From: Larus michahellis | Lineage: Eukaryota > Chordata > Aves > Charadriiformes > Laridae | Direction of reading: 5' to 3' | Assembly: GCF_964199755.1 (NCBI RefSeq) | Contig: NC_133930.1 | Coordinates: 27,982,071 to 28,046,070 of the forward strand | Length of the DNA: 64,000 nucleotides | Part shown: piece after piece, positions 35,301-54,630 of the stretch | Layout of the letters: every line of letters starts with the position of its first letter | Position numbering within the stretch: the stretch's first letter is position 1 | Made by a program: the position numbers and the translations under genes | Notes under the pieces: model-generated | Told to the model about the DNA's origin: nothing | Seen by the model: the letters and a program-made list of their open reading frames with translations, nothing else | Database searches by the model: none

Positions 35301-38300
35301 GGGCACTGGATGGTGTGCAATCTGCAGGCAAACTTGATGTGCCAGCACTCAGACAGGCTTCTAGCACAGTTTAAAAATGGGCAAGCTCTGGCTAAACCCT
35401 GTAAATCCCTGCACTCAGCATTTGTAGCCACTAAGATACACCTAGATTATTTAAAACGTTATAACCTACATGACTCAAAACACAATTGCTTTTGAAAATG
35501 CATCACGAAACCAGCTTGCCTAGCTATTCTGCATCTGTGGTACAATGTCTGTCACGAGTACAGGGTAAGATCATAGGCATAACAACATTGCTATTGTCTC
35601 CAAAAAGGCTTTTGTTTAGAAGTGTTATGCTTTTCTGCTCACATAAAATGTGACAGTTTCAAGAAGATCCACAGCCTCCCAGAAAATACACTGGTGCGTC
35701 CTTGAAGCTCAAGTCCCTCTTGGAATTTAACTTACAGCCTGCTGCCATAGTTTGTCTGTCAAATATAGCGTATTTCCTGATGAAACCAGGGAGCTACAGA
35801 GATGGGACACAATTGAAAAAGTAAAAACAATTCCAGGTTTTGAAACAAATAATAGTGCTTAATTTTCAAGGTACAAATAATCAAAATAGAACAATGCCCA
35901 AATATAAGGAACAAATTTAATGGGAGTAGAAGGTCTATTTTACGAATGTGAGAGGGCCGACACACTGAAGCAGAATGACAACCCATCTAGTCTACAGCTC
36001 CTGACAGAGGTCAGCCTAGACACCAGAGCATACGTGCACGAGGTCACATCTAAGCAAGTCTGATTTTTTTTTATGCTGGTGGAAGAAGGTGACTCAGTGA
36101 ATCCTGAGATCTGTAGGCTACCCCAGCTTCTACAAACAGTAAAAAACACACCAAAAAAATCTTAAAGATCATCACCCCTGGGTAGGAATTACTGGAGCAT
36201 GAAATGCTGCAGACATGCATGGGGATTGTTTATCCAAATGCTGCCCCCAACATATGCTAAAGGCAAGCCGCAGCTGCAAGAGCTGGCTATACTGGTTTCA
36301 TGTTGTTTAGGAACTTCCCTAAACCAGAAAGAACCGCACCGTCTCCTGATTCCCAATTCTTAGTGCTGCAAAGCAGCCAGAAGGGAAATAAATTAATTTT
36401 CACATTGACTCCTCCCTGCTGCTTTGGACACCAACTGTCCCAGGGACAAAAACTTCAGACACCTCAGATCAATGAGCCTTCCACTCTGCTGCCACAACTG
36501 CTCAATTTTTTCCACTTCATCTCATTTTCATTATAGGTACGAATCCTATAAACACTCATGTTCACATTACCTTTGCAGGATCAGGAGCAGTAGCTGTCTC
36601 TCACCATATGTTTACCTAAGACTCATGCCTGGTGGGGGCAGATGAATCCCCCAACTATAACACAACAAAATGTGAATTGACTGACCTGCATAGGTGAAGC
36701 CACACCATGTTAGAAATCAGCACAAATGCAGAGGCCTTTAAAACGTAGTTGATCATAACAAATACTGTAAATACGGTTCCTACCCACTCAAGTCTGCTCA
36801 CTATGTATCAGAGCCAGGCTGCTCAGGTAAGTGGCCCTACTAAGGCATTACTGCTTTTAACTCCTGCTCGTCCTGCAGGGGCAACAACACTGACAAGGCA
36901 AGGAAGATCTTAATCACCATGAGCGTTACCAACACCATTCTACTGTGCTAGTTACACTCAATAGGTGTATAATACCACAGATGTCAATGTCAAACACTAA
37001 TGTCATAGATCCGGCATAGATTTTGGCCCACACAACCATCTATACATTATCTTTGTCCTGCACAGTCAGGAGTCAAGAGTGCAGGAAGCCCTCCTGGATC
37101 TTGGTTGGGTCCTTAAAGGTGGCAGCAGTCTTCCTTATGCAAGGTTATGAGGAACTCATTGCAAAATAGCAGCCCGCAAAATGCTACTGCTGAGAGAAGA
37201 TCTGACCCTCAAGCCGTACTCGGTTACCTCTGCAATTACCTGATGCAGTTGCTGGAAATGAAAGGAAAGCATAGCAGGACTAGCAACAGTTCCTGGAGCT
37301 GTGGCTTGAACTCAGAGTTCCTCCTCTTTCAGTAGATACTTCCAACACCTTCAAGTCTTGCTTAATCTTATGCAACATTTTAAACCCAGTGATAATAAGC
37401 AAGTGCAAACACTTGCCACAAGTTGTATGTTGCTTGTGAAGCAGGAAACTGCTCAGGTGTACATGGCTGAATTTTTTGAGCATCCAGCGCAAGACCACTA
37501 GACATTATTAACTCAGTTGCAGCTCCATAAACAACTGTAGAAGTTTCCGACCAAAGAAAGTAAGACCTGATCAACTCCACTTCAGGTGTCTTCTAAAAAT
37601 GGGGAGAGGAGAGCATAAGGCACATCTACATCTTTCTAGTACCCAAAAAACCACCCTAAAACCGCTACTCATACTTAACAGAAATGTGCAATAGGGATTT
37701 CAAGTGCAGCAACCACTTCCACCATTATCCGCCAGTATCCTGTGCAGCACATCAAATCTCTGTGTGAGAAAAGTGTTGCAAATGCTGGTTATTGGATATC
37801 AAAAGTGAAAGCACCAAGTTGCATGATCAAACTGACTTTCAACCAGCCCAGAATCTGCATATAGCAGATGTCCTAGAATGCCTGCCTTCCACCTACATAA
37901 GAAATAATAGACATACACTATAAAAATAATGATTAGTGCTTATACCATTACAACACTAATTAACCCATGATTTGTTCAGATTCACTAGTAATGAAAAAGG
38001 TTGGGTTGTAACTCATCTGTAAAAGTACTATTAACCCCTGCACTACACAAACATTGTTAGAACGGCTTTTTCATTGCCAGGATACCTTCACTGTAATATA
38101 AAGGCAATACGTAAGTTGCATCTGGTAAACTAATTTCTCACAAAAAAAAAAGCCAACAGATTGTAGCAAGACAATACAGCAACAGTATTACTTAAGATGT
38201 CTTCATTCTATTCAGTAACATTCTCTAATGATGATCCATGCTTGAAGCGAAGGCAAAATATAACAGAGCGCTGAAAGACTTTCATGATGAGACTACAAGT

Positions 38301-41300
38301 AGCTTATGCTACCAAAAAGGAGTTTAAAGTTGATTAGAATACACGGAAATAGTTACACTTCTGATTCTCAGAGCTTGTAGATGCATGCACTTTTTATCCA
38401 TCTTTAAAGTTACTGAGTTCAACTCATGATCTAACTAATGATACTCCCTCGTGCTATAGACTGTTCACTAAGTAAGCTTGGCTCAGCTGCACGGTCAGCT
38501 CCTTTTTGTGTAAAAAAGGGCTTCCTCACAGAGTCCAATCTCTGTTACAGGTCAGGATCTTTCAGCTATCACATCCAGTGGAAAACTTTTTCAGCAACTC
38601 TCACCAATTGCTGGTTGAGGCTGAAACAATAGATCTGAAAAGGAACAAAGAACAGCTTAGAAAAATCAGGAGCCGCACTGTACGTACTTATGTAAGCCCA
38701 ACACGTGTTGACTACTTACTAATATTTTAAAGTATCTACCTTAAAGTCTCTCTTCTTTACATGTATCACCATCTTGCGAGCCACTTAAGGCTGTAATCGA
38801 GTCATCATCAACACAGACTTCCCTGTAGGCTTTCCTATCTGTGCTGGATATTAACTCTGCAGGTTCATAACTCATTTGAATCCATTCTGACAAACAGGAT
38901 GATCGACCTGCTTCCAGGTCCTGGCTTCTCAGTCACTCCCTCCACCTCCCGTGAAAAACACCAACTTCCCCCACTCACCTCCCACCACCTGTAACGTTCA
39001 CACACACAAGCTTATTTCCTAGCCGCTGTTCTGATCACATCTTGTTTTCCTTTTAATTCTTCCACTGCCTCTGACAACAAATACAAGCTCTTCTCTTCGT
39101 TTCAAGTGTCCTTTGTTACCCTATCTGTACCATAATGTGACATTGAAGTTCTCAGCAGGAAACCACTTTAGGGAAGGAGAAATGCCTATATGACATTCCA
39201 CCCACAAAACAGTTATTAGCACAAAATTTCAGGAAGTGGGAACTACATGAATTTCCCCCACACTCCCAGCAAATCAACATAATAAGATACACAAGCATAG
39301 ATTTGTTACTTGAGCTATTGCGCTGTGAACATTTTAAACTAACTCAAGTGATCCTCCTTGGTCATGTATGTTAAATATGCATTACTAATTATGTGAAATT
39401 CTCACTGTCAACATTTTCTAAGAGGCATGACCTCAAACTCACAAGACTGAAAAAAATAAAATCTCCTAGAGCTTTTAAAACAATGTGTTTGGTTTTTTTT
39501 GAAACCATAGTAGGGAGCTTTTCATTTTTACATGTGCACCAGTCTAGCTTGATAAAATACATAATTTCACCATCTTCCAAAAGGATTTTAATTGGGTTTT
39601 TTTATTAGAATATACCGATTTAAAACCAGAGCAAAGCCCTTGAAGCATAACATTAACAATTATGAAGATATATCTAAAAATCTTTTGCAAAAATTATTAA
39701 AATAATCTCTCTAGTACCCACTACCGCATTGGAGTCAAGCTGTTACAAAACTTGATGTGACAGAACCAGAACATTCCCTTAGCTTTTTAAAAATAAAAAG
39801 CTCAAACAAACCTTTGTTTCAATAGAAATGCAGGCATCTGTTTTTGTTTCTCCATTGTTGAAGATATTTGGAATGGAGATACGAAGCCATTTTCCTTGAG
39901 CAAGACTACAGATGTGAATCCGTAATGGCACAATTACAGTCTGGTTACACAGAAGTTCATGCTAATGAGAAACATCAACACAACTATTTTCAGTTTCTAG
40001 CAGTTAATGACAGACTAAGACGACCACAACCAAACTCCTTACTAAGAGAAAATAATTACGGCATTGAGTTCAGGTTTGAGCATTTAAGTGTTAGATGCAA
40101 AGACTACTATAAACTTCCAACAGGACAACTACATCCATTTAGAATGTGCTATAATCAATAACACGTTTTGATCTTGATCCTCAGAGTTTGGGGATGCAGA
40201 GATGTCCCAGTATTTCCTGACTGGGAGTCAACATAGCACGTAGACTTCCAGATGCATCACATGGCTGCTTATCACTGGATTAGCATTATTTTGCATTTCA
40301 AAGACACTGTTTTAGCAAGGATCTTATTTTTAAGCACCAAGCATGTCTGTTAGTTGGGAAGAGGCCAACATTGTCTAGACCATCTAAGCAGGACACTAAG
40401 TCACTTCATAAGACAGAAACTGGTATGAAATATTTCATAAGGAAGTCCACAGTGGCTTAAAGAAGTACTTCTGAGGACTTAAATATTTGAGTCACAGAGT
40501 GGGCAACACACATTTATTGATTTCTCAAAAAAAAAAAAATCAGCATGCGTTTATTGACTCGACAGCTAACAGGAAGTGTGGGAAACAGCTCTGCAGGATT
40601 TGGTCTTTACCTTTTATAGGGCTATTAGCTTAAAGTCACCACCCTCATTTCAAAACTCAAGTTTGCACAGTTTAGTTTTTCTGCCTTATTGCCACAGTTC
40701 AATGACTGCACTTTTTTATTTTAATTAATTCAATGCTAAAAGTGTAATTTACTGATAGAATACTTGCAAACTGAGATAAAGTAAACTGGACTCATTACTG
40801 CAAGTTCTTGTACCTGACTCCAGCCACATCATGCTCACATCAGACTGCTGTCTTACCTCAAACCACAGGACTTGCATGGCTTGAGCAAGTTTCTCCACCG
40901 TTTCCCAACAGCAATAACTTAACACCATGACAAACACGCTTGGCAAGTCAGGCACAGCCCCACCTTTTCCCCAGCACAAGAACTTTGTTATGGTGATAGC
41001 TAAGTTTTACCCTGAATTTTATCCTGCACAAGTCAGGATGAACCTCCACTTCCAGAAGTATTTGCTCTACAGACCACCTTAGAAGGCTGGTGGTGAATAT
41101 TCTTCTCTCCTAGCTTAGCTTCTGTTATGGAAGCAATCTGATTTATCACTAACACCAAAGGCTCCCAAACATGAAGTTTAGCCCTCACCCTTGGAAGCTC
41201 CAGCTATGCAAAGGTCAGACTGGAATTTGAAAAGTGTTCCTTCTCTTTCTCTGGAACACACAAAAGCAATAGAAAGAACATATTGCTGAAACATCCAAAC

Positions 41301-42130
41301 ATAATTATTAGTTAATGGATCTGAAGATGCAAACTACAGAAATTAAGAGCCATTATCAATTCTAGTAAGGCTTCTTCCCCTTCTACACTTTGTTCCCCCA
41401 CATAATTGACATTTTCAGATAAGTAAAATTAAAATACCAGGAAAGTATTATTTAAGTCACTAAATAGTTACATCCTCGAAATACCTATTTAACATTCCCT
41501 GAAGACAGAAAAAGTCCTCTAAGATGCCAACAGCTTGACGCTGTTCTTCAAGGCCAAGTAAAGTTGTCTCAACTTGCATGGTTTCTGTTGTATTAAACCA
41601 CCAATAATTATTTCTAGAATACAGATCTATTTCTTAATATGTAGCTCTGACCTGCAAACACTGGGAATTCACCAATTAAGTCTAAAATGCTCAATTATGC
41701 ACAGAAAGTTGGGTTTTTTTAGAAGACAGTTTTCTGCAAAAGGAGGATGTTCTACAGAAAACAAGACCTTTTATGATTTAATATTTATGGCCATTTTTTC
41801 ATGCTTTTATGACAAGAAGCCACACCAGAAAGTTTCTTCTATATTTTTATTGTATGCCAAAGTTCATTAAAGATAGGGGTTTGCTTGTGTACAAGTTACT
41901 CAAAAACTGTGTCTAGGCAGAGATCTGTTAGCAATCTCACTCATTTCAAAGCATAGGTTTGTTCAATCAGGCCACAAAAATAATATTGTGTACAAGCAGT
42001 AACTAAAGAGCTGTAGGTTCAAGGAATTTCCAAGTCTCACAGATCTTGAGATCTCATCAGGAAATAAAAATCAAATCAGAGCAGTCACAATATAAAATAG
42101 CAGCTCCATGTAGCTTTTTCAAGTTTTAAC
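32323..42130. other. Ten-kilobase intergenic region, no gene supported
   Basis: Between the solo LTR and the 3' end of BTF3. The longest open frames (33,552-34,082 plus; 34,288-34,692 minus; 39,868-40,161 plus) show no family resemblance, no consistent exon signals and no CpG-island promoter, so I treat them as chance. There is an A/G-rich run near 32,985-33,012 and several poly-A or poly-T runs. No clear repeat family is seen. Confidence 0.6.
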
Positions 42131-42136
42131 TTTATT
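42131..42136 (-). terminator. BTF3: BTF3 polyadenylation signal
   Basis: TTTATT on the plus strand (AATAAA on the transcript) about 20 bases past the BTF3 stop codon, giving a very short 3' untranslated region, as is common in highly expressed translation genes. Confidence 0.8.
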
Positions 42137-42154
42137 CAGAAAGTGACACTTTGT

Positions 42155-48739
<6,585 letters not shown>

Positions 48740-48790
48740 CTGCGGAAGCAATAAGAGTACCCATGGAAGGCTAGTCAGGCAGTAGGGCAG

Positions 48791-49275
48791 GTGGGCACAA
48801 GGGGCTCCACAGCCACAACCCCACCACAGCCACGACCCCACCACACACCTGCCCCCCCCTCCAAACACCCCCACCATACCGACACACCTATACACACCCT
48901 CACCGTAACCACCCACCACGTACTTGCACCCCCATCACACATCTGCCCCCCCAATCACACACCTATACACACCCCCACCATACCCCCACACTCACCCCAC
49001 CACACACCTACACACACCCTCACTACACCCCCCACCACACGCCTGCCCCCCCACCACTCACCTATATACACCCCCACCATATCCCCCCGCCACACACCTG
49101 CACACACCCCCACCATACCCCCACACTCACCCCCACCACACACCTGCCCCCCCTTCACCACACACCTACACACACTCCCACTACACCTACCCCCTCTTCA
49201 CCACGCAGCTACACTCACCCCCACCGCACCTGCCCCCCCCCCCTTCACCACATACTTACAGCTCCCCCCTCCCCC
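48791..49275. repeat. C/A-rich tandem array in BTF3 intron 1
   Basis: Nearly 500 bases made of variants of CACCACACACCTACACACACC and CCCCCACCATACC, with larger units recurring about 130 bases apart (compare 48,973 and 49,104). The transcript strand is G/T-rich. The array fills most of the 743-base intron between the BTF3 first exon and the first coding exon. The 373-residue plus-strand open frame through it is a by-product of the repeat. Confidence 0.9.
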
Positions 49276-49279
49276 CACA

Positions 49280-49900
49280 CCCACTCCCCGACAGGAGGGT
49301 GGCCCGGCCCAGCCCCGCCATGGGGCGGGAAGAGATCTGCTGGCACCGCTGAGGCCAGGGTGCCTTCAGGCCCAGCCCATACCCCCTTCCCTTCTCCACC
49401 ACCTTCCCCCCCCCCCTCCCCAGCCACCGCAGCCCTCGACCGCGCACCAACCCCCACCTCCCCAGCCACTGCCTCCTTATACCTTCCCGGGAGGACGCAG
49501 CGGCGCCGAGGCCGGGGCCACGAGACGAAGGCGGCGGGAGGGACCGGGCGCAGCACGCGGACGGGAGCGAGATGGCGGCCGGAAGGAAGGCACCGCGCGC
49601 CGCACCGCGCATGCGCCGCCGTCCGGGCCGGCACGGGGCGGGGCCTCTCCCGGGCGCGGGGAGCGGGAAGGGGCCACCGCCCCCCGCGTGCTTAGCGTGG
49701 CCGGAGCGGGCCGCGCGGCGGGGGCTGGGCGGCGGGGGCTGCCGCGCTCGGCGGGGTGCGGGAGCAGCTTTGCGGGGGAAGCAGAAGGCGGGCGTGCCCG
49801 TCAGCGCCGCACGTGCTCGCCGATTGACGCAACAAAGGAGCAGCCGTGTCGCTGCGTGGTCCTGCCCCCGTCGTCGCCACCACCGAGCCCGGGGCGGTGT
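49280..49900 (-). promoter_or_regulatory. BTF3: BTF3 CpG-island promoter and first exon
   Basis: A GC-rich, CpG-dense block. On the minus strand a first-exon donor (GGGAAG followed by GTATAAGG) has its GT at 49,481-49,482, so exon 1 ends at 49,483. A YY1-type element (ATGGCGGCC on the plus strand, 49,572-49,580) lies just inside, and a pyrimidine-rich CCTTCCTTCCGG precedes it in the transcript direction. This suggests a start site near 49,590-49,600, typical of translation-related genes with YY1 and 5' TOP-like starts. The exact start is inferred. Confidence 0.75.
49483..49677 (-). CDS. BTF3: Possible N-terminal exon of a long BTF3 isoform
   Basis: An ATG at 49,677 opens a 65-codon frame that reaches the exon 1 donor in phase 0 and would join directly to the methionine of BTF3b, giving about 227 residues. 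The segment is Arg/Pro/Gly/Ala-rich (starts MAPSRSPRPGEAPPRAGP, ends RPPGK). Human BTF3a also has an Arg/Gly/Pro-rich extension, of 44 residues, at the same point. Against it: the YY1 element suggests that transcription begins downstream of this ATG, and GC-rich DNA often stays open by chance. Confidence 0.35.
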
Positions 49901-49920
49901 GTGTGTGTGTGAGTGTGTAT

Positions 49921-49957
<37 letters not shown>

Positions 49958-49963
49958 TGTCTC
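49898..49963. repeat. GT microsatellite
   Basis: Interrupted (GT)n of about 65 bases with occasional GAGT and TATG units, at the upstream edge of the BTF3 CpG island. Confidence 0.95.
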
Positions 49964-52900
49964 CTGGCATCGGTAGAAATACTGCTGACCTGGCCGCCTC
50001 ATCCCGATGGCTTTTAAACGGGTTCTTCTCTAATGGCCTCAGTAAACTGTTCCCTTTGTTCTCGTTCCTGTAAGGCTATGTTAATAATTAATTTATCCTT
50101 CTTTATTGATTAATGTTAAGGCTCCCGTGTTTGTAATTCCCAGAGCCAAGGCTTTTTTTTCATGAGTGTGTAAAATTTTATTTGCTCGTATGATACGTCT
50201 TCGCTACACGGGGGCTGAGTGTTAATTTGTACAAAAGCGCGCTGTTAAAATTGAGACTTGTGCAACTAGCGAAAAGGAACGATAAACCCGAAATTACTCC
50301 ATCTGGTGGTGACGGAAGGTCTCGGGGAGGTGACGATCCAAAAGGTGCTGCTGAAAAGCAACCTGCGTCTCCCGGCAGACTTAACATCACAGCGAAAACT
50401 CGAAGATGATCAAATAGCTCTAAAAGATGGTGGGGGTACCTGCAGAAATGTGATCCAACATGTCTGTAAAATTGGAACAGTGAATCGGTTTGCTCAGAAA
50501 AGAACGGGGGGCCGGGCAGGAAGGCAAAAAGCCTGTATTACTGTATGTGAACTAGCAAACCCCAGTATCTAATTCAGAAGGAAAGGAACAAAATGGATTT
50601 GGGGGAGGAGGGGACCTGGGGAGGGATTTGGGGAGGGCAAAATTTGTTCTGAAGTAAGAAGAAAGCTTATAAGTTTATTGCAAGATGAAACTGGCAATGT
50701 ACCTGCAGCAAAGGGAATAGAGACAAGATAAAAACTATTAAAAAAAAAAAAACCACAACAAAAACTCTCCACCAAAACCTGTGTCACCACAGGCAATTGA
50801 AAGTAAAAGCAATAAATACTTCCGCTTCAGATCTAACACATTCTGCCATCAATATATAAGAAAGATTTCAGAGTTACTAGGCCAACTGGTGATTACAAAC
50901 ATGCAAAATGTTTTAATAGGCTGAAATACTGAAGTGAAAATGAGTCACAGAAAGATTATTCCAAGATGGAAGCTGTAGAAAGTGCTGTCCCAGCTGTCAG
51001 CCTAGGATTAACTGGGCTGGAGGTATGATCTCATGTTCCCTCATGTGAGATTTCGAAGACAAATTATGCTGAAAACCACATCACTGAGTTGTATCAGGAA
51101 TCAACTGAAGCAGTTCAAGAACTGCAGTTCAAGGGACTCTGTAGGATTTGGTTACATTTCCTGGATCAAACAGCAGACCTTCAAAAAACAAACTTTGCAT
51201 CAGAGAAAAAGTATTTTAGAATGCTAAAATAGTATTGGCTTGTTTTCCCCAGTCCTTTTTGTGTAATTGCATAATGGGAAACATAAACCTAAACCTGGAT
51301 TTAGTTGTAGCTGAAGAACTTCTGTTGAGAAATGAAACAGATCCAAAGCCTGCAGCACTGAAACAGAGCCTGAGCTCAGTAAGCATCTCTCAGTTCTGAA
51401 AAGGGGCAAAAGTTAGGATCTCAAAACCATCAAAGAATATACATGCCTAAAGCAAAGTTTATTAGCTGCACAGAAGCAGCATAGGAGTGGAAAAAAGATC
51501 ATTAAGCTGGTTACTCAGGAAAATTGTCTCCTAAATTATGTAGAAGTTTAAAGGCATAAGAATGAGAACATTTGCTGTAAAAATGCCAGTGGAAAAGCTC
51601 TCCTGAAAGACATGGCCAGTGCTGCATAAGTAATAACAGGGTACGTTGAGAAGAGGTGTTAAGTTAGTATCGTGTTCAGGAAACGATTCACAGGTCATAA
51701 ACGTAAGTGATCAGGCTACAGTGAAGTAATATTTGTTCTGATTGCCAGTGACCACAAAGAACACATATTCAATGTATTTTCAGGCAGTGAAGGAAATCTG
51801 TCCGATATTCAAAATATCATTAGGAAACGTTTGTTCAAAAGAATGCCATACTCAGAACTCTAGAAAGCAGAAGTATATGGCACATCAGTGGGGCACCGCA
51901 GGGAATAATAATGTTGTCATTCCTAATGTAGATGCTTATGGACATAAGGGGAAAAGTGCTAAGTTATTTGGAAAAATACTCATATATGTTAGTAATTTAT
52001 TGGAGGAAAGTAGTGGCACTATGGGGTACAGGAGCAAGAGTGCTGTGAGAGATAAGATGGAAAAAAAAACACCTCTGGAAGCCTAGATGTAAGACTCACT
52101 GAAGAATTCTTAACTATATAAGAAGTACTAAATGTGTAAACATTGAGTGGAGCCCAGGAAGATTGAACTTAAGTGCAATGCTGTTTCCAGCTCATATATT
52201 ACAGTGTTGTACCATGTGCTGGTCAGTTGCATGGAATAACCCGTAATACACTTCAGTGCCAAGGAAGAGAGCGCCTCTCAGCAAACAGTGTCCTTTCCTC
52301 ACCATGCCTGTAACTCTGAAACTCAGCAACCCCAAATACCTGGGCTTCAAGCCACATACAAGCCTTTCATGAGCTGTGGGATGCCTCTCTCTGTTTATAA
52401 CACCTCTCAGGGGCTGGCTAGAGAGTAGTCGGAGAAGTGCTACATGAGGAATCCCCTGCCTTCACTGAACATGGTTCAAACAGGCTTTGCTGAATACTTG
52501 GGAGTTCATGTTAATTGGACTGGCAAAGGCTCGCCTAGAAAGGCTTTCGTGTTAGTCTTAATTAACAACAAAGATCTTGCTGAGAAGAGGTAGAAGTCAG
52601 AAGTCACCATATTTCTCACTGGCGTGAAAAAGATAGTACCTTAAGTTTACGCATAGATGTCAGAGACCCAAACAAACAGATTATTCCTGTAGACATCCAA
52701 TACACAGAATTCACAAGAACTTGATCATTTAAGCCATGATCACAGAAATGTTTTGACCCCTGCTAAGACAATTAGTTACAAGTCAGAAATGTTGTTAACG
52801 CATGACCCAAAATCAGCATAGTCCCACCCAAGGATGGCACATTTACCCCGGGATGAATCAGGACTAAATTTACCCCGCTTTAGATGTGTAGCTGTCAACG

Positions 52901-54002
52901 TGTCACCTTTGACTGATGTCTTGGCAGCTGTGAAGGTGTGACTCATTCTGGATTTTGCCTTTGGCTTTCCAGGCCCTCCTGGTCCAGCTTGGTGCTCAGC
53001 AGGAGGTAAGTGGTGAGTGCAGGTGGCCAGAGATGGGGAGGCTGGACAGGGTGAGGGCCTTCTGCAGCAGCTAGCTGCTATTTCTGCTCAAGCCTGGCAG
53101 GAACACACCACCCACTTAGTTTTAGATGGAAAAATCAATCTTCTTTATCTTTGATCACAGTATAGCTTATCCCCAAGGATTTCTAAGTGAACAAAGAGCA
53201 TACCCGCCAATATTCACTGCATTTATGAATGAGTTCATACTCCTTCGGGGCTTACTTACATCGCTACAGAATTAAATGGAAAATACCTCAAATAATCTGA
53301 GACACTAATTGTGGTATCTCCCTCCTAATTTTCCAGAGCTTGTCTACAACAAAGAATTCGGGGCTTATGCAGAGAATGTTAGAAAGCTTTTCAATAGTCA
53401 GTGGAGTCACGAAATCAAATGTAACTTAAACAAACATAATTTGTTTGTGTGACGAGCACCCTTTTGTATCAGCTCTGACAGCCAGTGCTCCATTTTGAAA
53501 ATCAGATATCCCTCCACTAGCATTGAGAATAGACATTGGCTTAAAAGAGTAGAAATACTAACTTGAAATGAAAACTGGAAACATAAATTCAGGCATCTTG
53601 CACTGTTCTAGAGGATTATTACAATAATAATCAGCCTGAGCTGAACAAAAAAATGTGGAGAGGGTGGCAAGGATTGTCAGGGATACAGAATTACTTCCAT
53701 GCGAATACAGGGATTCTGAAGCAGAACCCCCCCATCCTGAAAAAGCTGACCAATGAAAAAAATCAACAGTCATAAATGTCAGGGAGAGAGTTGTTAACAA
53801 TAGTTGTTTCTTGCCTCTCCTAGTACAAAAATGAGAGCACATTGGATTAAATGAGCAGGTGACTGGCTTAAAGGAAACAAAAAGAGATGTTTCATACCAT
53901 GCGTGGTTAGAGCTGGGGAACATTTCACTGCAGAACATGTTCAGTGGTGTAAACGTACATGATTTCAAAAAGTGACTGGGCAAATTCACAGAATAGCTTA
54001 AC
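49964..54002. other. Intergenic, no gene seen
   Basis: Between the BTF3 promoter and a CR1. The short open frames near 50,227-50,572 and 51,742-52,086 have no recognisable similarity and no convincing exon signals. No repeat family is identified. Confidence 0.55.
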
Positions 54003-54630
54003 ATAGAATAGAATTGTTAGGATTGGAAGGGACCTTAAAGATCATCTAGTTCCAACCCCCTTGCCATGGGCAGGGACATCTCCCACTAGACCAGGTTGCT
54101 CAGAGCCCCGTCCAGCCTTGCCTTAAAAACTTCCAGGGATGGGGCAACCACAGCTTCCCTGGGCAACCTGTTCCAGTGTCTCACCACCCTCATGGTGAAG
54201 AACTTCTTCTTAACGCCCAGTCTGAATCGTCCCATCTCTAGTTTTAATCCATTCCCTCTAGTCCTACCATTACCTGACATCCTAAAAAGTCCCTCACCAG
54301 CTTTCTTGTAGGCCCCCTTAAAATGCTCGTAGGCCACTATAAGGTCTCCTCGGAGCCTTCTTTTCTCCAGACTGAACAACCTCAACTCCTCAGTATGTCC
54401 TCATAGGAGAAGTGCTCCAGCCCTCTGATCATCCTTGTGGCCCTTCTCTGGACACGTTCCAGCACATCCATATCTCTCTTGTAGTAGGGGCTCCAGAATT
54501 GGATGCAGTACTCCAGGTGGGGTCTCACGAGAGTGGAGTAGAGGGGGAGAATCACCTCCCTCGACCTGCTGGCACGCTTCTCCTGATGCAGCCCAGGATA
54601 TCTCCTGATGCAGCCCAGCTTCTATCACAG
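54003..54630 (-). mobile_element. CR1 LINE 3' fragment
   Basis: Left edge CATAGAATAGAATTGTTAGG then ATTGGAAGGGACCTTAAAG, the reverse complement of the CR1 3' end. The minus strand encodes [22 protein letters not shown] and [20 protein letters not shown] with 99 uninterrupted codons (54,086-54,385), so it is among the younger copies here. A 22-base step duplication (TCTCCTGATGCAGCCCAG at 54,579 and 54,601) lies at the 5' end. Confidence 0.95.

Noticed and set aside
39868-40161. 97-codon plus-strand frame starting with a near-ATG context
   Set aside because: No recognisable domain, no CpG island and no poly-A context. Considered chance.
48791-49912. 373-codon plus-strand open frame beside BTF3
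   Set aside because: Its first half is translation of the C/A-rich array (Pro/His/Thr repeats) and the second half is CpG-island sequence. No protein family is seen.
52960-53010. A 33-base exon-like piece between good AG and GT sites that reads Gly-Pro-Pro-Gly-Pro
   Set aside because: It is too short and isolated. No neighbouring collagen-like exons were found.
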